Shown here in pieces: positions 45,634 to 58,717 of a DNA stretch of 64,000 nucleotides. The notes beneath the pieces were generated by a model. That model ran no database searches. It saw only the letters and a list, made by a program, of their open reading frames with translations, and had not been told where the DNA came from. Numbering within the stretch: the stretch's first letter is position 1; every line of letters starts with the position of its first letter. A program made the position numbers and the translations under genes. Source of the stretch: Miscanthus floridulus (Eukaryota; Streptophyta; Magnoliopsida; Poales; Poaceae); NCBI RefSeq assembly GCF_019320115.1, contig NC_089598.1:29218248-29282247 (forward strand). Reading direction: 5' to 3'.

Positions 45634-48354
45634 ATGGAAGAAGGAGAAGGTTCAAAGACCGTTCACGTTGCGGACATAAGTGGTGTGCATGTCGAGGATG
45701 TTGGCAGCAGCAGCAAGCTATCCATGTCCACAGCAAGCGATGCCACCATCAAAGAACCCAAGACCACCGATGCCGAAAGAAGAAAGGCAAGAAAAGAAAG
45801 AAAAGCCACAAAGATCACAACAAGAGAAGCTAGAAAAAAGAAGAAGGAAGAACAGCGGCTCAAAGACAAGAAGAAGAGAAAAGAAGCTAGAAGAATCACA
45901 AGAGAGGCAAGAGCTAAGAGAAGGGCAGCAAGAGCTCAAGAGCAAGAGAAGAATGAGTATGATGCATCATCTAGTGAGCTCTCTAGTAGCTCAGACGATG
46001 GAGATGATGATGTGTCATATCATACTTCAAAAGATAGCAAGGAGGTGAAGAGCAAGGATAAGGGCAGCAACAACAACAAGAACAAATATGCCGCCGTATC
46101 CTTTAATTATTCTTATTTGTCTAACCATAACAAAAGGTCTTTTGTCAATGTGCCCGTGGGCAAGTTGCCTCATTTTGATGGGACAAATTTTGCCAAGTGG
46201 AAGCACTTGATGAGTGCCTATCTTGTAGGTTTTCACCCTGGTTTTTGGGAGATTGTGGTGAATGGATTGCAACCACCGGAAGATCTCGAAGCACCAACAA
46301 ATGAAGAACTAGTTGTTGTCCATCTCAATGCCCAAGCCACAAGTATTCTTCTTAGTGCCTTGGATAGAAATTAGTACAACCAAGTGATGAATGTCAATGT
46401 TGCAAAACATATTTGGGACACTTTGCATCTAGCACATGAAGGTGTTGATAAAGTAAGGAAGGCAAAGATTGATTTGTTGATGGCCAAGCTCAATAGGTTC
46501 GTGATTGTAGATGGAGAGGGGCCACAAGAGATGTTTGATAGATTGATGACCTTGGTGGGTAAGATTAGAGGCTATAGATGTGATGAGCTTGATGATCACA
46601 AAGTGGTGAAGGTTATGTTGGAAGCCTACTCACCAAGAAATGAGACCATAGTCACCTTGATTAGGGATAAGAAGAAGTTTGAGCACTTCATACCTAATGA
46701 TGTGCTTGGAAGATTGTTGACATTTGACATGCAAAGAGAAGAAGCTAATGAGAGGAGAAGACTTGGTGAGTTGCAAGCCAAGCTAGAAGGCATGAAAATC
46801 AAGGAAGTAGCTCTCAAGGCCAATAAATCAAGCAATCAAGGCATCTCCAACAAGGCAAAGGGCAGCAAGCAAGCATCAACAAGTCAACCCAAGGAAATCA
46901 AGTCAACTCCACAAAATGATGATCTAAGTTCATCCTCAAGTGAAGATGAAGATGATGGGGCTGATTACATGAAGATTGATGACATGGCTTTGTTCATGAA
47001 GAGCTATCACAAGGGGTTGAAAAAGAATGGGTATAAAATAGTGCAAAGAAGATTCCCCAACAAGAAGAAGAGGACTTGCTACAATTGTAGCAGCACAGAG
47101 CACTTCATTGCTAAGTGTCCCTATGACAAGAAAGAAAACAAATACAAGAAGGACAACAATAAAGGCAAGCACGAACACAAAAAGAGATACAAACAAATGG
47201 GAGAGGCACACATAGGGAATGAGTGGGACTCAACTAAGGAGTCAAGTGAAGAGGTTGTGAAAGTTGCAACCGTGGCTATTCAAAAGTCATCCTCTACATC
47301 AAGGCTCTTCAACAACATGTCCGATGATGATGACCACCGCTCCACTCATGTTTGTCTTATGGCAAAGGGTGAGAAGGTAAAACGAAGAGCCAAATCTCCT
47401 CCACCTCCTAGTGACATCTCTAGTAGTGAACTTAGTGATTCTAGTGATGATGATACTAGTGATGTTAAGAAATATGCTAAATTGACTAAAAAGTTAGATT
47501 CTAAGACCAAGCTATTTATCATGAATCTAATGGAGGAATTAGAAAGTGTCAAAGCCAAGCTAGCCGATAGAGATGATTACCTTGAGGAAACCGAAAAGAT
47601 GTATATTGGCTGCAAGGAAGCTCTTGAGTTAGAGAGAAGTGAGGTGGACTCTTTGAACAAGGCCTTGGCCAAAGAACAAAGAGAATATGCTCTCACAAAT
47701 AAGGCAAATATTGCACTCAATGACAAGTATTGTGTCTTAGTTGAAAAGCACAACAAACTTGAGAAGAAATATAACCTTCTATGTGAGAGCACCCCACTTT
47801 CCTCCAACACAAATGACACTTCTATTCCCTCCACTAGCCAAAGATGTGGAAATTGCTATAATCTTGACTTAAATGTTCATTCCACTAACCTTGCAAACTT
47901 GGAGGTTATGAAAAAGGAGATTGCTAGGCTCAATGCTATGTTAGGAAAAAGGTGCATGGAAGACAAGAAACCTGCTGGTGGCAAAGAAGAAAAATCAAAG
48001 AGGCCACAATACAAAGATGGAAGAAATCCACGCATCAAATATGGGCTTGGGCACACTCATGGAGGTAAAACCAATGGGAGAAAGGTAATCAATGGATATG
48101 AGTGTGTTCAGTTCGTGAGCAAAGGGCAGGAAGGTACAGATAGGTCTGCACAGATGGTGGCACAAGGTCAGCCCAGAGCAGCACCGCGGCCTATGGACAG
48201 TAGTGCTGCTGTAAAGGGCGGTATAGCCACCCCCCCACAAAAAAGGGAAGACCACCTCCTACTCATCTACTCATGTCAAGCCCAAGAAGAAGGTGTCTCA
48301 TCCAGAGCAGGTTGTCATGAAACCAAAGAAATCTATCTGGGCCACTCCAAATAG
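45634..48354 (+). pseudogene. Copia B gag
   Basis: Frame from 45634 (MEEGEGSKTVHVADISGVHV): Lys/Glu/Arg-rich coiled coil (about residues 45-110), acidic Ser patch, gag core beginning PHFDGTNFAKWKHLMSAYL, then zinc knuckle CYNCSSTEHFIAKC at about 47080-47121, acidic Ser-rich linkers and a second coiled coil. A single TAG at 46372-46374 interrupts it, and the frame is lost near the end (about 48240-48300), where the protease frame should be reached. At 48180-48240 a copy of the family palindrome lies within the frame. Confidence 0.9.
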
Positions 48355-48566
48355 ATATGCTTACCAACCAAAAGCAAAAACATCTCCATAATATTTGGAT
48401 TCTAACTTTGTTTTGCAGCACAACAGCAAGGGGGAGGTGTTTGCCAAGTTTGTTGGCAATGGTCGAAATGTTTATCATAATGCTTCCATTTGGGTTCCTA
48501 AAGTTCTAGTGACTAACATGCAAGGCCCTAAGAATATTTGGGGACCTAAAACTAGGAACTAAACTT

Positions 48567-51500
48567 GTGTTGCAGGCATACTCCTTCGGTGGGTCAAGTT
48601 GGGTGCTTGACAGCGGCTGTACAAATCATATGATCGGAGAAAGGAGTATGTTCTCATCATACTCCCTAACTACAAATTTAGATGAGAATATCATATTTGG
48701 TGACAATTCAAAAGGGGGTGTGATTGGACTTGGTAAAGTAGCTATTACACTTGATCATTCAATTACAAATGTCTTATATGTTGATTCCTTGAAGTACAAT
48801 CTGTTGTCCATTTCTCAATTATGTTAGATGGGCTACAATTGTCTCTTCACGGATAAGGGTGTGGAAGTCTCTAAGAGGGAGGATTCCTCTATTGTCTTTA
48901 CGGGTCACCTCAAGAACAAGCTTTACCTAGTTGATTTCAGCAAAGGGAAAGCTAAGCTTGAGACCTATTTAGTGGCAAAATCTAGCATGGGTTGGCTATG
49001 GCATCGCCGACTAGCTCATGTTGGGATGAGGAACTTGGCCAAACTCCTAAAATACAACCACATCCTTGGACTAACCAATATTCAATTTGAGAAAGATAGG
49101 ATTTGTAGTGCTTGCTAAGCTGGAAAGCAAGTAGGTGTACCTCACCCACCAAAGAGCATCATGACCACCACACAACCGTTGGAGTTGATTCACATAGATC
49201 TCTTTGGACCGGTTGCCTACATAAGCATCGGGGGTAACAAATATTGTCTAGTTATTGTTGATAATTATTCCCGTTTCACTTGGGTATTCTTTGTTTATGA
49301 TAAGTCCCAGGTACAAGAGAAAGTCAAGATATTTGTGAGAAGGGCACAAAGAGAGTTCGGTCTTCCTATCAAAAAGATAAGAAGTGGTAATGGGACCAAA
49401 TTCAAGAACACTCTAGTTGAAGAGTTTCTTGATGATGAGGGCATCAAGCATGAGTTTTCAACTCCTTACACCCCTCAACAAAATGGTGTAGTAGAGAGGA
49501 AGAACCGTACACTTCTTGATATGGCAAGAACAATGCTAGATGAATACAATACGTCAGACCTCTTTTGGAGTGACACCATCAACACTGCTTGCCATGCCAT
49601 CAACCGCCTCTACTTACACAAGAAACTCAAGAAGACTTCATATGAGCTTTTAACCGATAACAAACCAAAGGTGTCATACTTTAGAGTGTTTGGATGCAAG
49701 TGTTTTATACTTAACAAAAGACCTAAAACCTCTAAATTTGCACCTAAAGTTGATGAAGGCATTCTTCTTGGTTATGGATCAAATGAGCATGCTTATCGTG
49801 TCTTTAACAAAACCATGGGTAGAGTTGAAGTCACGGTAGATGTGACATTTGATGAATCTAATGGCTCTCAAGTGGAGCAAGTTGATTCAAGTGTTGTAGG
49901 GAAGGAGGATCCACCATGTGAGGCAATCAAGCAAATGGCTATAGGTGACATTAGGCCACAAGAAGATCAAGCCACTGATGATGAGGATCCCTAGGCTATT
50001 GCTGCACAAATTTCCGCTGACGTACTCCCTCAACAAGGGTAGCACCCACCTGCTGAACATCAGCAGGGTGGTAGTGCCGCTTATAAGGGCGGCAGTGCCG
50101 CCCCATCTACCTCAGCAGCAGTTCCTTCAACTCCTACTCCACCACCTCAAGGACTCAACCTAGAGCCTATCTTTGAACAAGAAGAGGCTGAAGGCCCAGA
50201 AGAGGAACAAGGAGGTGTTGAGCATCCAAGACTACGTCAAACTATACAATGGGATCACTCCGTTGACAACATTCTTGGGAGCATTTGAAAGGGGGTAACA
50301 ACTCATTCACATTTAGCAAATTTTTGTCAATATTACTCGTTTGTTTCCTCTTTGGAACCTCTCAAGGTAGAACAAGCACTTGGAGATCCAGATTGGGTCA
50401 TGGCCATGCAAGAAGAGCTCAACAACTTTGAGAGAAATCAAGTGTGGAAATTGGTAGAAAGGCCCAACACCAATGTCATTGGTACCAAGTGGGTCTTTTG
50501 CAACAAGCAAGATGAAAATGGCGTGGTGACTAGGAACAAGGCAAGATTGGTGGCCCAAGGCTTCACTCAAGTAGAGGGCTTGGATTTTAAAGAAACATAT
50601 GCACTGGTGGCAAGACTTGAAGCAATCCAAATGCTTTTAGCCTTTGCTGCCCATCATGACTTCAAGTTGTACCAAATGGATGTCAAGAGTGCATTCCTCA
50701 ATGGCCCAATACAAGAGTTGGTGTATGTGGAGCAGCCACTAGGATTTGAAGATCCCAAGTTCCCCGACCATGTCTATAAACTCCAAAAGGCGCTCTATGG
50801 GCTTAAGCAAGCACCACGAGCATGGTGTGAATGCCTTAAGGAATTCTTGCTCAAACAAGGCTTTGAAATAGGCAAAGCCGACCCTACACTCTTTACTCAT
50901 AAAGTTGGAAATGATATATTTGTATGCCAAATATATGTCGATGACATAATATTTGGTAGTACTAATCATGTGTATTGTGATGATTTTAATAAGATTATGA
51001 CTAAGAGATTTGAGATATCCATGATGGGTGAGCTGAAGTTCTTCCTTGGATTTCAAATCAAGCAAATGAAGGAAGGGACGTTCATTAGCCAAACCAAGTA
51101 CACCCATGATATGCTTAACAAGTTCGACATGATGAATGCCAAGCCTATCAAAACTCCCATGCCAACTAATGGACATTTTGATCTAAATGAAGAAGGGAAA
51201 GCCATCGACATCAAGGTATATCGTTCCATGATCGGCTCTTTACTTTACTTATGTGCATCTAGGCCGGACATAATGCTTAGTGTGTGCATGTGTGCTAGAT
51301 TTCAAGCCAACCCGAAAGAGTGCCATTTAGTGGCTGTTAAAAGAATCTTGAGACATTTAGTACACACTTCTAACCTTGGCTTGTGGTATCCCAAGGGCTC
51401 TAAGTTCAATCTACTTGGCTATTCGGATTCCGATTATGCCGGTTGCAAGGTAGATAGAAAAAGCACTTTAGGGATATGTCAATTCCTTAGACGATCCCTA

Positions 51501-51887
51501 GTGTCTTGGAGTTCTAAGAAGCAAAATTGTGTAGCCCTTTCCACCGCCGAGGTCGAGTATGTTGCAGCCGGTGCATGTTGTGCTCAACTACTTTGGACGA
51601 GGCAAACCCTTCGTGATTTTGGATGTCAATTTACCAAAATCCCACTCTTGTGTGACAATGAAAGTGCCATAAAGCTTACAAATAATCCCATAAGCCACTC
51701 AAGAACCCAACATATAGACATCCGACATCATTTTTTGAGAGACCACGAAATCAAAGGAGATATCGAAATTCATTATGTGAGCACCGAAAAACAACTAGCC
51801 GATATCTTCACTAAGCCTCTCGATGAGTCAAGGTTTTGTGCTTTGCGTAGTGAGCTAAATATACTTGATTATCATAACATGGTTTGA
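48567..51887 (+). pseudogene. Copia B pol: protease, integrase, reverse transcriptase, RNase H
   Basis: One reading frame with four or five stops: TAG 48825-48827, TAA 49116-49118, TAG 49992-49994, and two more before 50352. Protease WVLDSGCTNHM (active-site DSG kept); pre-integrase WLWHRRLAHVGM; integrase HIDLFGP, then IRSGNGTKF where the second catalytic Asp is Gly, then TPQQNGVVERKN; RT and RNase H in one uninterrupted 511-codon stretch with [25 protein letters not shown], catalytic [26 protein letters not shown] and [13 protein letters not shown]/RNase H could still be catalytic if expressed; integrase should be inactive. The linker around 50066-50105 encodes GGSAA repeats from the family palindrome. 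Confidence 0.92.
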
Positions 51888-53023
51888 AATGTGGCACACC
51901 TATGTTTGATAACCTAGCGACATAGGAAAATGATTTAAAAAGATACTATATTGTGTTTCAAAACCATTTCAAAAGGCCAACTAAGTGTCATGACCATTGT
52001 CTATATTGTTGATTGCTTACTGGTCATGATATTTAGAGAACATATGTCCATATCTGAGGTGAAGGAGGTTATAAAGTTTTAAAGTAATCCCTGCAAAATT
52101 GGTAGGGCGGCAGTGCCGCTCTTAATGGCCGGTAGTGCCACCCTCTGAAAACTAGGCCGTTTTCTGCCAATTTTGGCTGGGTTGCAGGGCCCATTTTCTT
52201 CTACTTATTCCTTCTCTAGCCCCCGACCCAACTCTCTCCTTCTCTCCTAGCCGACGCTGACGCTCGTGCTCCTCTCTTCCTCTCTCTCAAACACGCGCCA
52301 TCGTCGTTTCTCGCGACCTGCCACCCCGGCAGTGCCGCCCCTGCTGCCGGCCAAGTCTCTCCATCGCTGGTCACTGCAGGAGGCTCCTAGCCAAGCCATT
52401 TCTTCTCTTCTCCCTCCACTCCAATGGTTTGGAAGCAAGGTGAAACCCTAACCCCCCATTCGATCTATGCAATGTGAAGCTTCTAGTCATGGATTTTAGT
52501 TTCTAGGGGGAGTATGAAGGGTTTAGAAAGGTTTTTGATGGTTGAATCGAGTTGATTTTAGATTTCACCGGTTGGATGATTTTGGGGAGAGCGGCAATGC
52601 CACCCTTGGGACCATTAATGGCACCCCTAGCGGATTCTAACTGCTATACTCAAGCTCATAAATCCGATGAATTTTAGAATAGATTGGATTCTAAAGTTTT
52701 TCATACTCAATCTTTCAAATTCATGGCTAGGGTTTCATGTATTTCTTGCTTAGACTGTGATTCTAAAATTGTGATGATGAATAGACACTGTTGGAAATAG
52801 GATTTAACTAGAACAAGAAAGTTAAAATTGAAATAGTGAAGCAACTGAGGGCGGTAGTGCCGGCCTCAGAGGGTGGCAGTGTCGCCCTACCATGCTGAAT
52901 CCAAATCCAGCAAAGCTTCCTGTGTCATTTTCAAAATTATTTTTCTCGTTAAAACCTGCTTGCAGCTGTGTCTAACTCATTATCTTATACAATTTTTTAT
53001 CAAGTCTCATTTAAATTACATAG
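51888..53023 (+). other. Copia B pol-ORF3 interval with GC palindromes
   Basis: Non-coding. GGCAGTGCCGCC-type motifs recur near 52108, 52328, 52590 and 52850. A CT-rich stretch at about 52200-52300 resembles a 5' leader. No gene recognised. Confidence 0.6.
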
Positions 53024-54777
53024 ATGGACTGAGGTAAAAGGAAGGTGTTGACAACCAAGCAAAAGGTCAAGAGAGGTAGGGGACAGGCGAGCTATACTCC
53101 CAGAGACAGAAATCTTGATGAAGATCTTGCTAAAGAGGAAAATATTTAGAGGATGGGAAGAACTATTCATGTGTGGCCTGATTCTCCTTTACACATTTTA
53201 GAGTTTGATAGCAGCTACATGAGAGATAACACTGATAGGTTTGATCTCATTCCTCCCCAAAACAGCGATGATCATAGAGTTGTTGATTATTCCATGAGTT
53301 GGAAGAAGACAGGTGAAGCCAGCGAGATTGATCCCTACTGCTCTGACAGATCAAATGGCATTGATTATAGATTTTGGAATGCTTTCCAATCTGATTTCTA
53401 TGCTACAGCCATTCTGTCTAAGTCAAAGGGCAAGATTAGCAAGATGTAGTACATTGACTTTGGTGACTTGGAGAGCAGGGATGATCATCAGTTTGCTATA
53501 GCAATTAAGACCTGTGACCACTTTGAGATGATCTGTCATCTCAAAGCGGTCACAGGTCTTAATTGCTATAGCAAACTGATGATTATCCCTGCTCTCCAAG
53601 TCACCAAAGTCAATGTAGGTATGATTGGAACAGGGAGATTCTTGCTCAGTTCCATGCTACTTACTATTGGAATAGGGAAGTGGATGAGCTTCATTGGATG
53701 ACTGATGGGCAACATTATCGCATTGATTTTGTCACCTTCTGTCGTATTCTTGGTTTTCGACATATCCACAGGGGATATGAGAGGATTCATAATGAGCGTC
53801 GTCTTGAGCCAATGGAAGTAAGCTTCATGTGGGAGGATCAAAATCTTACAGTTCCTGATTGGTCAAGGACCAAGCTCAAGAGTTTCTACTACATCATGAA
53901 CAATCTTTTCAGGATCACTCTTAACCCTAAAGACAATGCAATAGATTTGAATGGCTATATCACTAATATGTTGTCTAGGTTTCCTAGCAGTGAAAAGTTT
54001 AATGTTCCAAGATTCATGTGGGTTGAGCTAGTATATGCCATGGATGATGGAAGGAGATCTTTGCCCTATGCTTCTTACCTCATGTTTATGATTGAGAGAG
54101 TGACTGGCATGTGGTTCCCTAAGGATTGTGAGCACACTATTTACAAGATTAAGAAGACCCATGGTGGTTTAAGGGGAATTGGATCAGCTACTCAGCACAC
54201 TAGTTCTAGAGGACCTGGAGATAGTGGGGCAGCAGGCTTTCACCCTTCTGGAGCTACACAGAGAGATATTCCTGAGCCGTCCAGGGCTAGGGAACAAAAG
54301 AAGAAGTCAAAGTGGGGAAAGATGAGTGCATGGATGAAGGCTATCTTTACTCATTGTGCATATGCTTCACAGACTGCTTATGAGGATCGAATGGAGAATA
54401 GGGAAGCAGTGAGGCATGCTAGAGAGATGGCAGGGCTGCCACCACTTCCACCAGTGCAGCCACCACCTTAGTTTCCTAACTTGCCTCGCCTTTCTTCTTC
54501 TGATGAGGAGCAGGATCAGGCACATGAGCACCATGATGAACAACCAGATGATCAGCAGCATGGACACTCATATGAGCCATTCAGTCAGTACTACGGGTAT
54601 CCACAGGGATAGCATTTTGAGGAGCCCCCAAGTCAGTAGGACCTTAGTGCAGAGATCCACCCTACTGAGGCCGATCCACAGGTTCAGGTAGCTTTGTTTC
54701 GCACATATTCTAGGAGATCGTGTCCATTGACGGGTCAGCCAGGGACTTCTACCTCAGCTAGGGCAGCACCTCCGTGA
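53024..54777 (+). pseudogene. Copia B third ORF (SIRE env-like position)
   Basis: Begins ATG at 53024 with an early TGA, then Lys/Arg-rich KRKVLTTKQKVKRGRG. It continues through GRTIHVWPDSPLHILEFDSS, is disrupted by a perfect snap-back palindrome at 53450-53617, and resumes in another frame at about 53625-54471 (VDELHWMTDGQHYRIDFVTF, then MLSRFPSSEKFNVPRFMWVE). The Gln/Pro-rich tail ends at 54777. Apart from the first TGA and the terminal TGA, the stops I see are TAG (53147, 53447, 54469, 54610, 54637). Same position and composition as ORF3 of Copia A. Function unknown. Confidence 0.7.
53450..53617. repeat. Snap-back palindrome, 82 bp arms
   Basis: Arms 53450-53531 and 53536-53617 are reverse complements with only about two mismatches, around a 4-base centre TCTG. 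No terminal motifs or target duplication, so it is not a MITE. Confidence 0.9.
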
Positions 54778-55462
54778 CGTTCAGCATGCTTCACGTCACA
54801 CACCCACGTCACCAGACGTGCACGCGTCGACTCCGACAGTGATGAGTGATTTCTCTTCTTTTTCTTCTCTTTTTGGTACTTGATACCAAAGGGGGAGAAA
54901 ATTAGAGGAGTCAACAGTTTTTTATGCCATATGTTCTTTGCTGCTGCGCTTCATGTTCAGATCCGATGAGAGTAGTTAGGTTGTGAGTTTGAGAGTTGCT
55001 TAGAACTCTATTTTATGAAATTATGCTACTTTGTGACTTAATTTGCTTTGGATATGGATATGTATTCATGGTTACTGTTTTAGCTTGTCATATTCTGATT
55101 TTAGATTGTTTTATATTCACATGATATGCTGTAGAAATTTGATTGCTACCTGACTAATATAGTCAGGACGGCAGTGCCGCCCTATGCTATATCAGCCAGA
55201 ATCTTATGTGCTTGAACTGATAAAACCTGTCATGTGCATCAAGTCTATTCCTGTGACACTTTGTTCAGCACCCCACAGTAGGCATGGATGTAGGGGGAGG
55301 TTCCCATCACACCTAAAATGTGAATTGTGGCCTTTCATGCTAAATTGAGAATTCAAATCTCTATTCACATATTTAGGGGGAGGCTCCTACACCCATGGTT
55401 CAAAAATCTCAGTTTAGATTTCATATCATGTGTAAGCTCTAATTGGGTTGTCATCAATTACC

Positions 55463-55475
55463 AAAAAGGGGGAGA
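55463..55475 (+). promoter_or_regulatory. Polypurine tract of Copia B
   Basis: AAAAAGGGGGAGA just before the 3' LTR. Confidence 0.85.
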
Positions 55476-55476
55476 T

Positions 55477-56685
55477 TGTAAGTGCAATCAATCCCTATTA
55501 TGGGTTTTTGGTATTGATGACCACCAAATTAGAGGACTAATGGGATTTATCGAGATGATAAGTAGGGAATCGAAGAATGAGAATGATGAGCAGGTTGCAG
55601 GTGTCCTAATTACAAAAGGTGGCTAGACCTAGCTCAAAAGAGGTTTAAATTATTTTATGTTTTGAATTTGAGTTTAGGGAAAGCCATACTATTAAGAGGA
55701 ATTTTAGGACAGTTGGTCAACTGTTGAATCAGATGCTCAAATTCATAGATTTACATCCTCCCACCTAGTCAAAATAGCCATCCAAATTTGATATCATATT
55801 ACTTGTTTTGGCTAGGGCGGCAGTGCCGCCCTGTTAAGAGTGGCAGTGCCGCCCTTAACTGACCATTAGGCTCGGGGGGTATTTATACCCTTCAGGCCTG
55901 GCCCACAACGGTCATCTTCAACACTCAGTCATTCTGCTCAAAACCAGACAGAACCAAAGCTCACCTCTCTCCTCCATTGTTGCTCCTTCATCCCTCAAGA
56001 TAATCCTTGATTCCAACCATTAAAACTTGAGAGCAAAGGCAGCAAAACTCGATTGGAGAGAAGATCCACTGATTCTCAAAGTCTAAGTGCATTTGGTTCA
56101 TGTTTGGCCGGCGGTTCTAGGGTTTGTTACTCTTGGAGCTTGCTCCTAGCTGGCTAGGTGTCGCCCTTGTGCTTGCCAACTTGTGTGGCAGCCTTAGGAG
56201 GTTTGTAACCTCATTCGAAAGCTAAGAAATCACCCCTCACTTTAAGAGTTCACTCTCTTGATTTGAGAACGAGGGTAAGGCAAGCCTTTGTGGCAAGCTT
56301 AAGCCTTTTGTGGCTTCCTCAACAACGTGGACTTAGACAAACCTTAGTGGTGAGCTGAACCATGGGATAAATCTTATGTCTTGCGTGCTTCATCTTTACT
56401 ATACTTGCTATTTATCTTATTGCTAGCTGTTGTTAGGGTTTAGTTGCTTGATTCACATTTGTGTGAAGTTTCTGTGGTATCAAGTCTTCGAACTGGATCT
56501 TGAAGTTATATTGCAGGATTAAGCAGCTAGTGGGGTCAGGTTCATCTCTGTTAAATCTCAACTGTGCTAGATTATTTTTCATAGAGTGGCAGTGCCGCCC
56601 TCTGTGCTAACAGAGTTTTGAGTTGAATTTTTACAGGCCTATTCACCCCCCTCTAGGCCTTCTTTATCTTCCTATAGATCCTACA
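55477..56685 (+). repeat. 3' LTR of Copia B
   Basis: 1209 bp. Matches the 5' LTR at most positions. Lacks one of the two palindromes at the right end (one GTGGCAGTGCCGCCC at about 56585 against a pair in the 5' LTR). Confidence 0.92.
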
Positions 56686-56794
56686 CTCATCACGGTGGTT
56701 GGATCATGAGTTTAGATGCTCGGCTTTGTTCGCACCTGCTCGGACAAGCTCAAGATAGCGTTGGACAATGGATACAAGGCACTCGGGGACTAGC

Positions 56795-57199
56795 TGTGGG
56801 GGGTACGACCCCAGATACCCATGGCAGACCACATGGGCTGCACCATCAGAGGTGACCTAGCCCACAAGATCAAGGCATGCACGGCACTGGTCGATATGCA
56901 CCGCAAGATATTGTATAGTACCAAATAGGATACTTTCCTTGTAACCCTATCCCTCCAGAGTATATAAGGTGAGGCAGGGGTCCCCTAGTGGACATCAATC
57001 TACATACATCTCATATCAAATACAATACAACAAAGACATAGAACGTAGGGTATTACATCGATCAGACGGCCCAAACCTGTCTAAATCGTTGTCTCTGCGC
57101 CTTGTGTCACCATCCGGTTCCTGATTATGCGCACCTCCACTGATTAATCTACCTTCATGGGATACCCCTCAGAGGACTGCCGAGCATCTTTTGTCGACA
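56795..57199 (+). repeat. LTR 2 of element C (shared middle LTR)
   Basis: 405 bp, starts TGTGGGGGGTACGACC, ends TTTTGTCGACA, followed by the primer-site-like GTTGGCGCCCACC. It serves as the 3' LTR of the first unit and the 5' LTR of the second. Confidence 0.85.
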
Positions 57200-58717
57200 G
57201 TTGGCGCCCACCGTGGGGCTCATGCGCGATGATCCCTAGTGAACCAGATGGCGTAACTCAAGATCAACATCCTTCGCGGTAACTCAGCTGATCACGTCGA
57301 CATCCTTTGACAACCACGGCGCACGTCTTCATACGTGGATTGACACCGCCAAGCTCCGACTACGTCCGTCCTACTCCAACATGAGATCAACTTTGTTCCA
57401 GCCATCAAGCGAGCTACTAAGTGAGCTGCCCGCGTCGCCGACCAGATAACGCCATACGCCGCCGACCAGACATTTTGTCTAAAGCTAAGTCACGCTTTAA
57501 TATTTTTCTAAATATTCTCCAATCTTCGTATATCGCCATAATGTTTCTCTGAGCTATTTTCTCCATGTTTGCTCTCCAAACGATTTTCTTTCATGTATAC
57601 CATCTTAATAATGACATACAACTAAGTCTAAGGCAAACCCCCAAACAGTCATGTTGACGCTTGGATGTTCCTAGAGATGGCCCTGTCTTTGGCTCCTCCC
57701 TACACGTGCATGAGCGTCGGCCCTCTGCGTTATGGGTGGTCGACAATGGCTCTACGCTTTGTTCTTCCTACACGCACACGGGCTCCGCACTCCGCGTTAT
57801 GGTAAACAGGCTAGCTAGGGCTGGAGACTCAGCTACACACTAACTGGTCAGGCGGTTTATATTAAATATAAATATATCTTCACACCAACTGATCGCCGAG
57901 CTGCATATGCTATTTCATCACCATTACTGATTCTTCTCCGAAGTTCATATATTTTTATATCATGTACTACCCGTTCTACATATTTGTATTGCAGGATCAT
58001 CATCCAGCTTATCGGACCACCTGGTGCTCGGACTTTTCCACTGATCAACTGGTTGAACCGCTAGGTTTATAGACTTTGTCGCCGACTAGTTGATCGGACT
58101 GTTCGTCGGTCGCTTCTACTCAATGCTCACTTCACCGCTGACTAGTTGACCGGACTCCTCTATGCTCGGACATCGCCAGCTACGCTGGAGACTCCCTTGG
58201 TGGTCGGATCTTACTACGTCTCATCGGTGTGCTATCAAGCTGCTCCATGCTGTTCGGATCAGGGTGTTGATCTTGGGTAGCAAGTCTGGGGTCTTGATAC
58301 GTGCATGTCAAATGACGTCGGCAAGCTTTCGGACTTCTTTTCTTTGACCCTGCTACAAGATTCATTCTTCATCTTCCAGTAGGCTTGGGGACTACGTGGC
58401 TACACTTCACCTGGCGGTGAATGTAGTTCTTATTTCTTGATTTACCCTCCTTACTGACGGAGTCTAAGTGGCTACACTTCTCCTAAGTCGAAGAATTTTT
58501 AGATTTTGAACTTGAGCTCCTTACAACCTTATGGCAAGCCTAACTTGGGATACGCTGCTCGGTGACGGTTCACACCGCTCGACGATGGTTCACAACTACT
58601 CGACAACTCATCACGGTGGTCGGACCATGAGTTTGGCTGCTCGGCTTTGTTTGCACCTGCTCGGACAAGCTCAAGACGGTGTTGCACAACGGATACAAGG
58701 CGCTCGAGGACTAGCAG

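Larger units (their letters stand above)
44356..56685 (+). mobile_element. Copia (SIRE/Maximus-like) retrotransposon B, 12.3 kb, complete
   Basis: TG...CA ends (TGTAAGTGCAATCAA ... AGATCCTACA) and perfect 5 bp target duplication CTCAT at 44351-44355 and 56686-56690. Two LTRs of about 1.2 kb, Met-type primer site, gag, pol and a third ORF, polypurine tract. The LTRs differ by scattered substitutions and short indels (for example a 26-33 base difference near the right end), and pol is largely open, so it is younger than D and probably than A. Confidence 0.93.
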
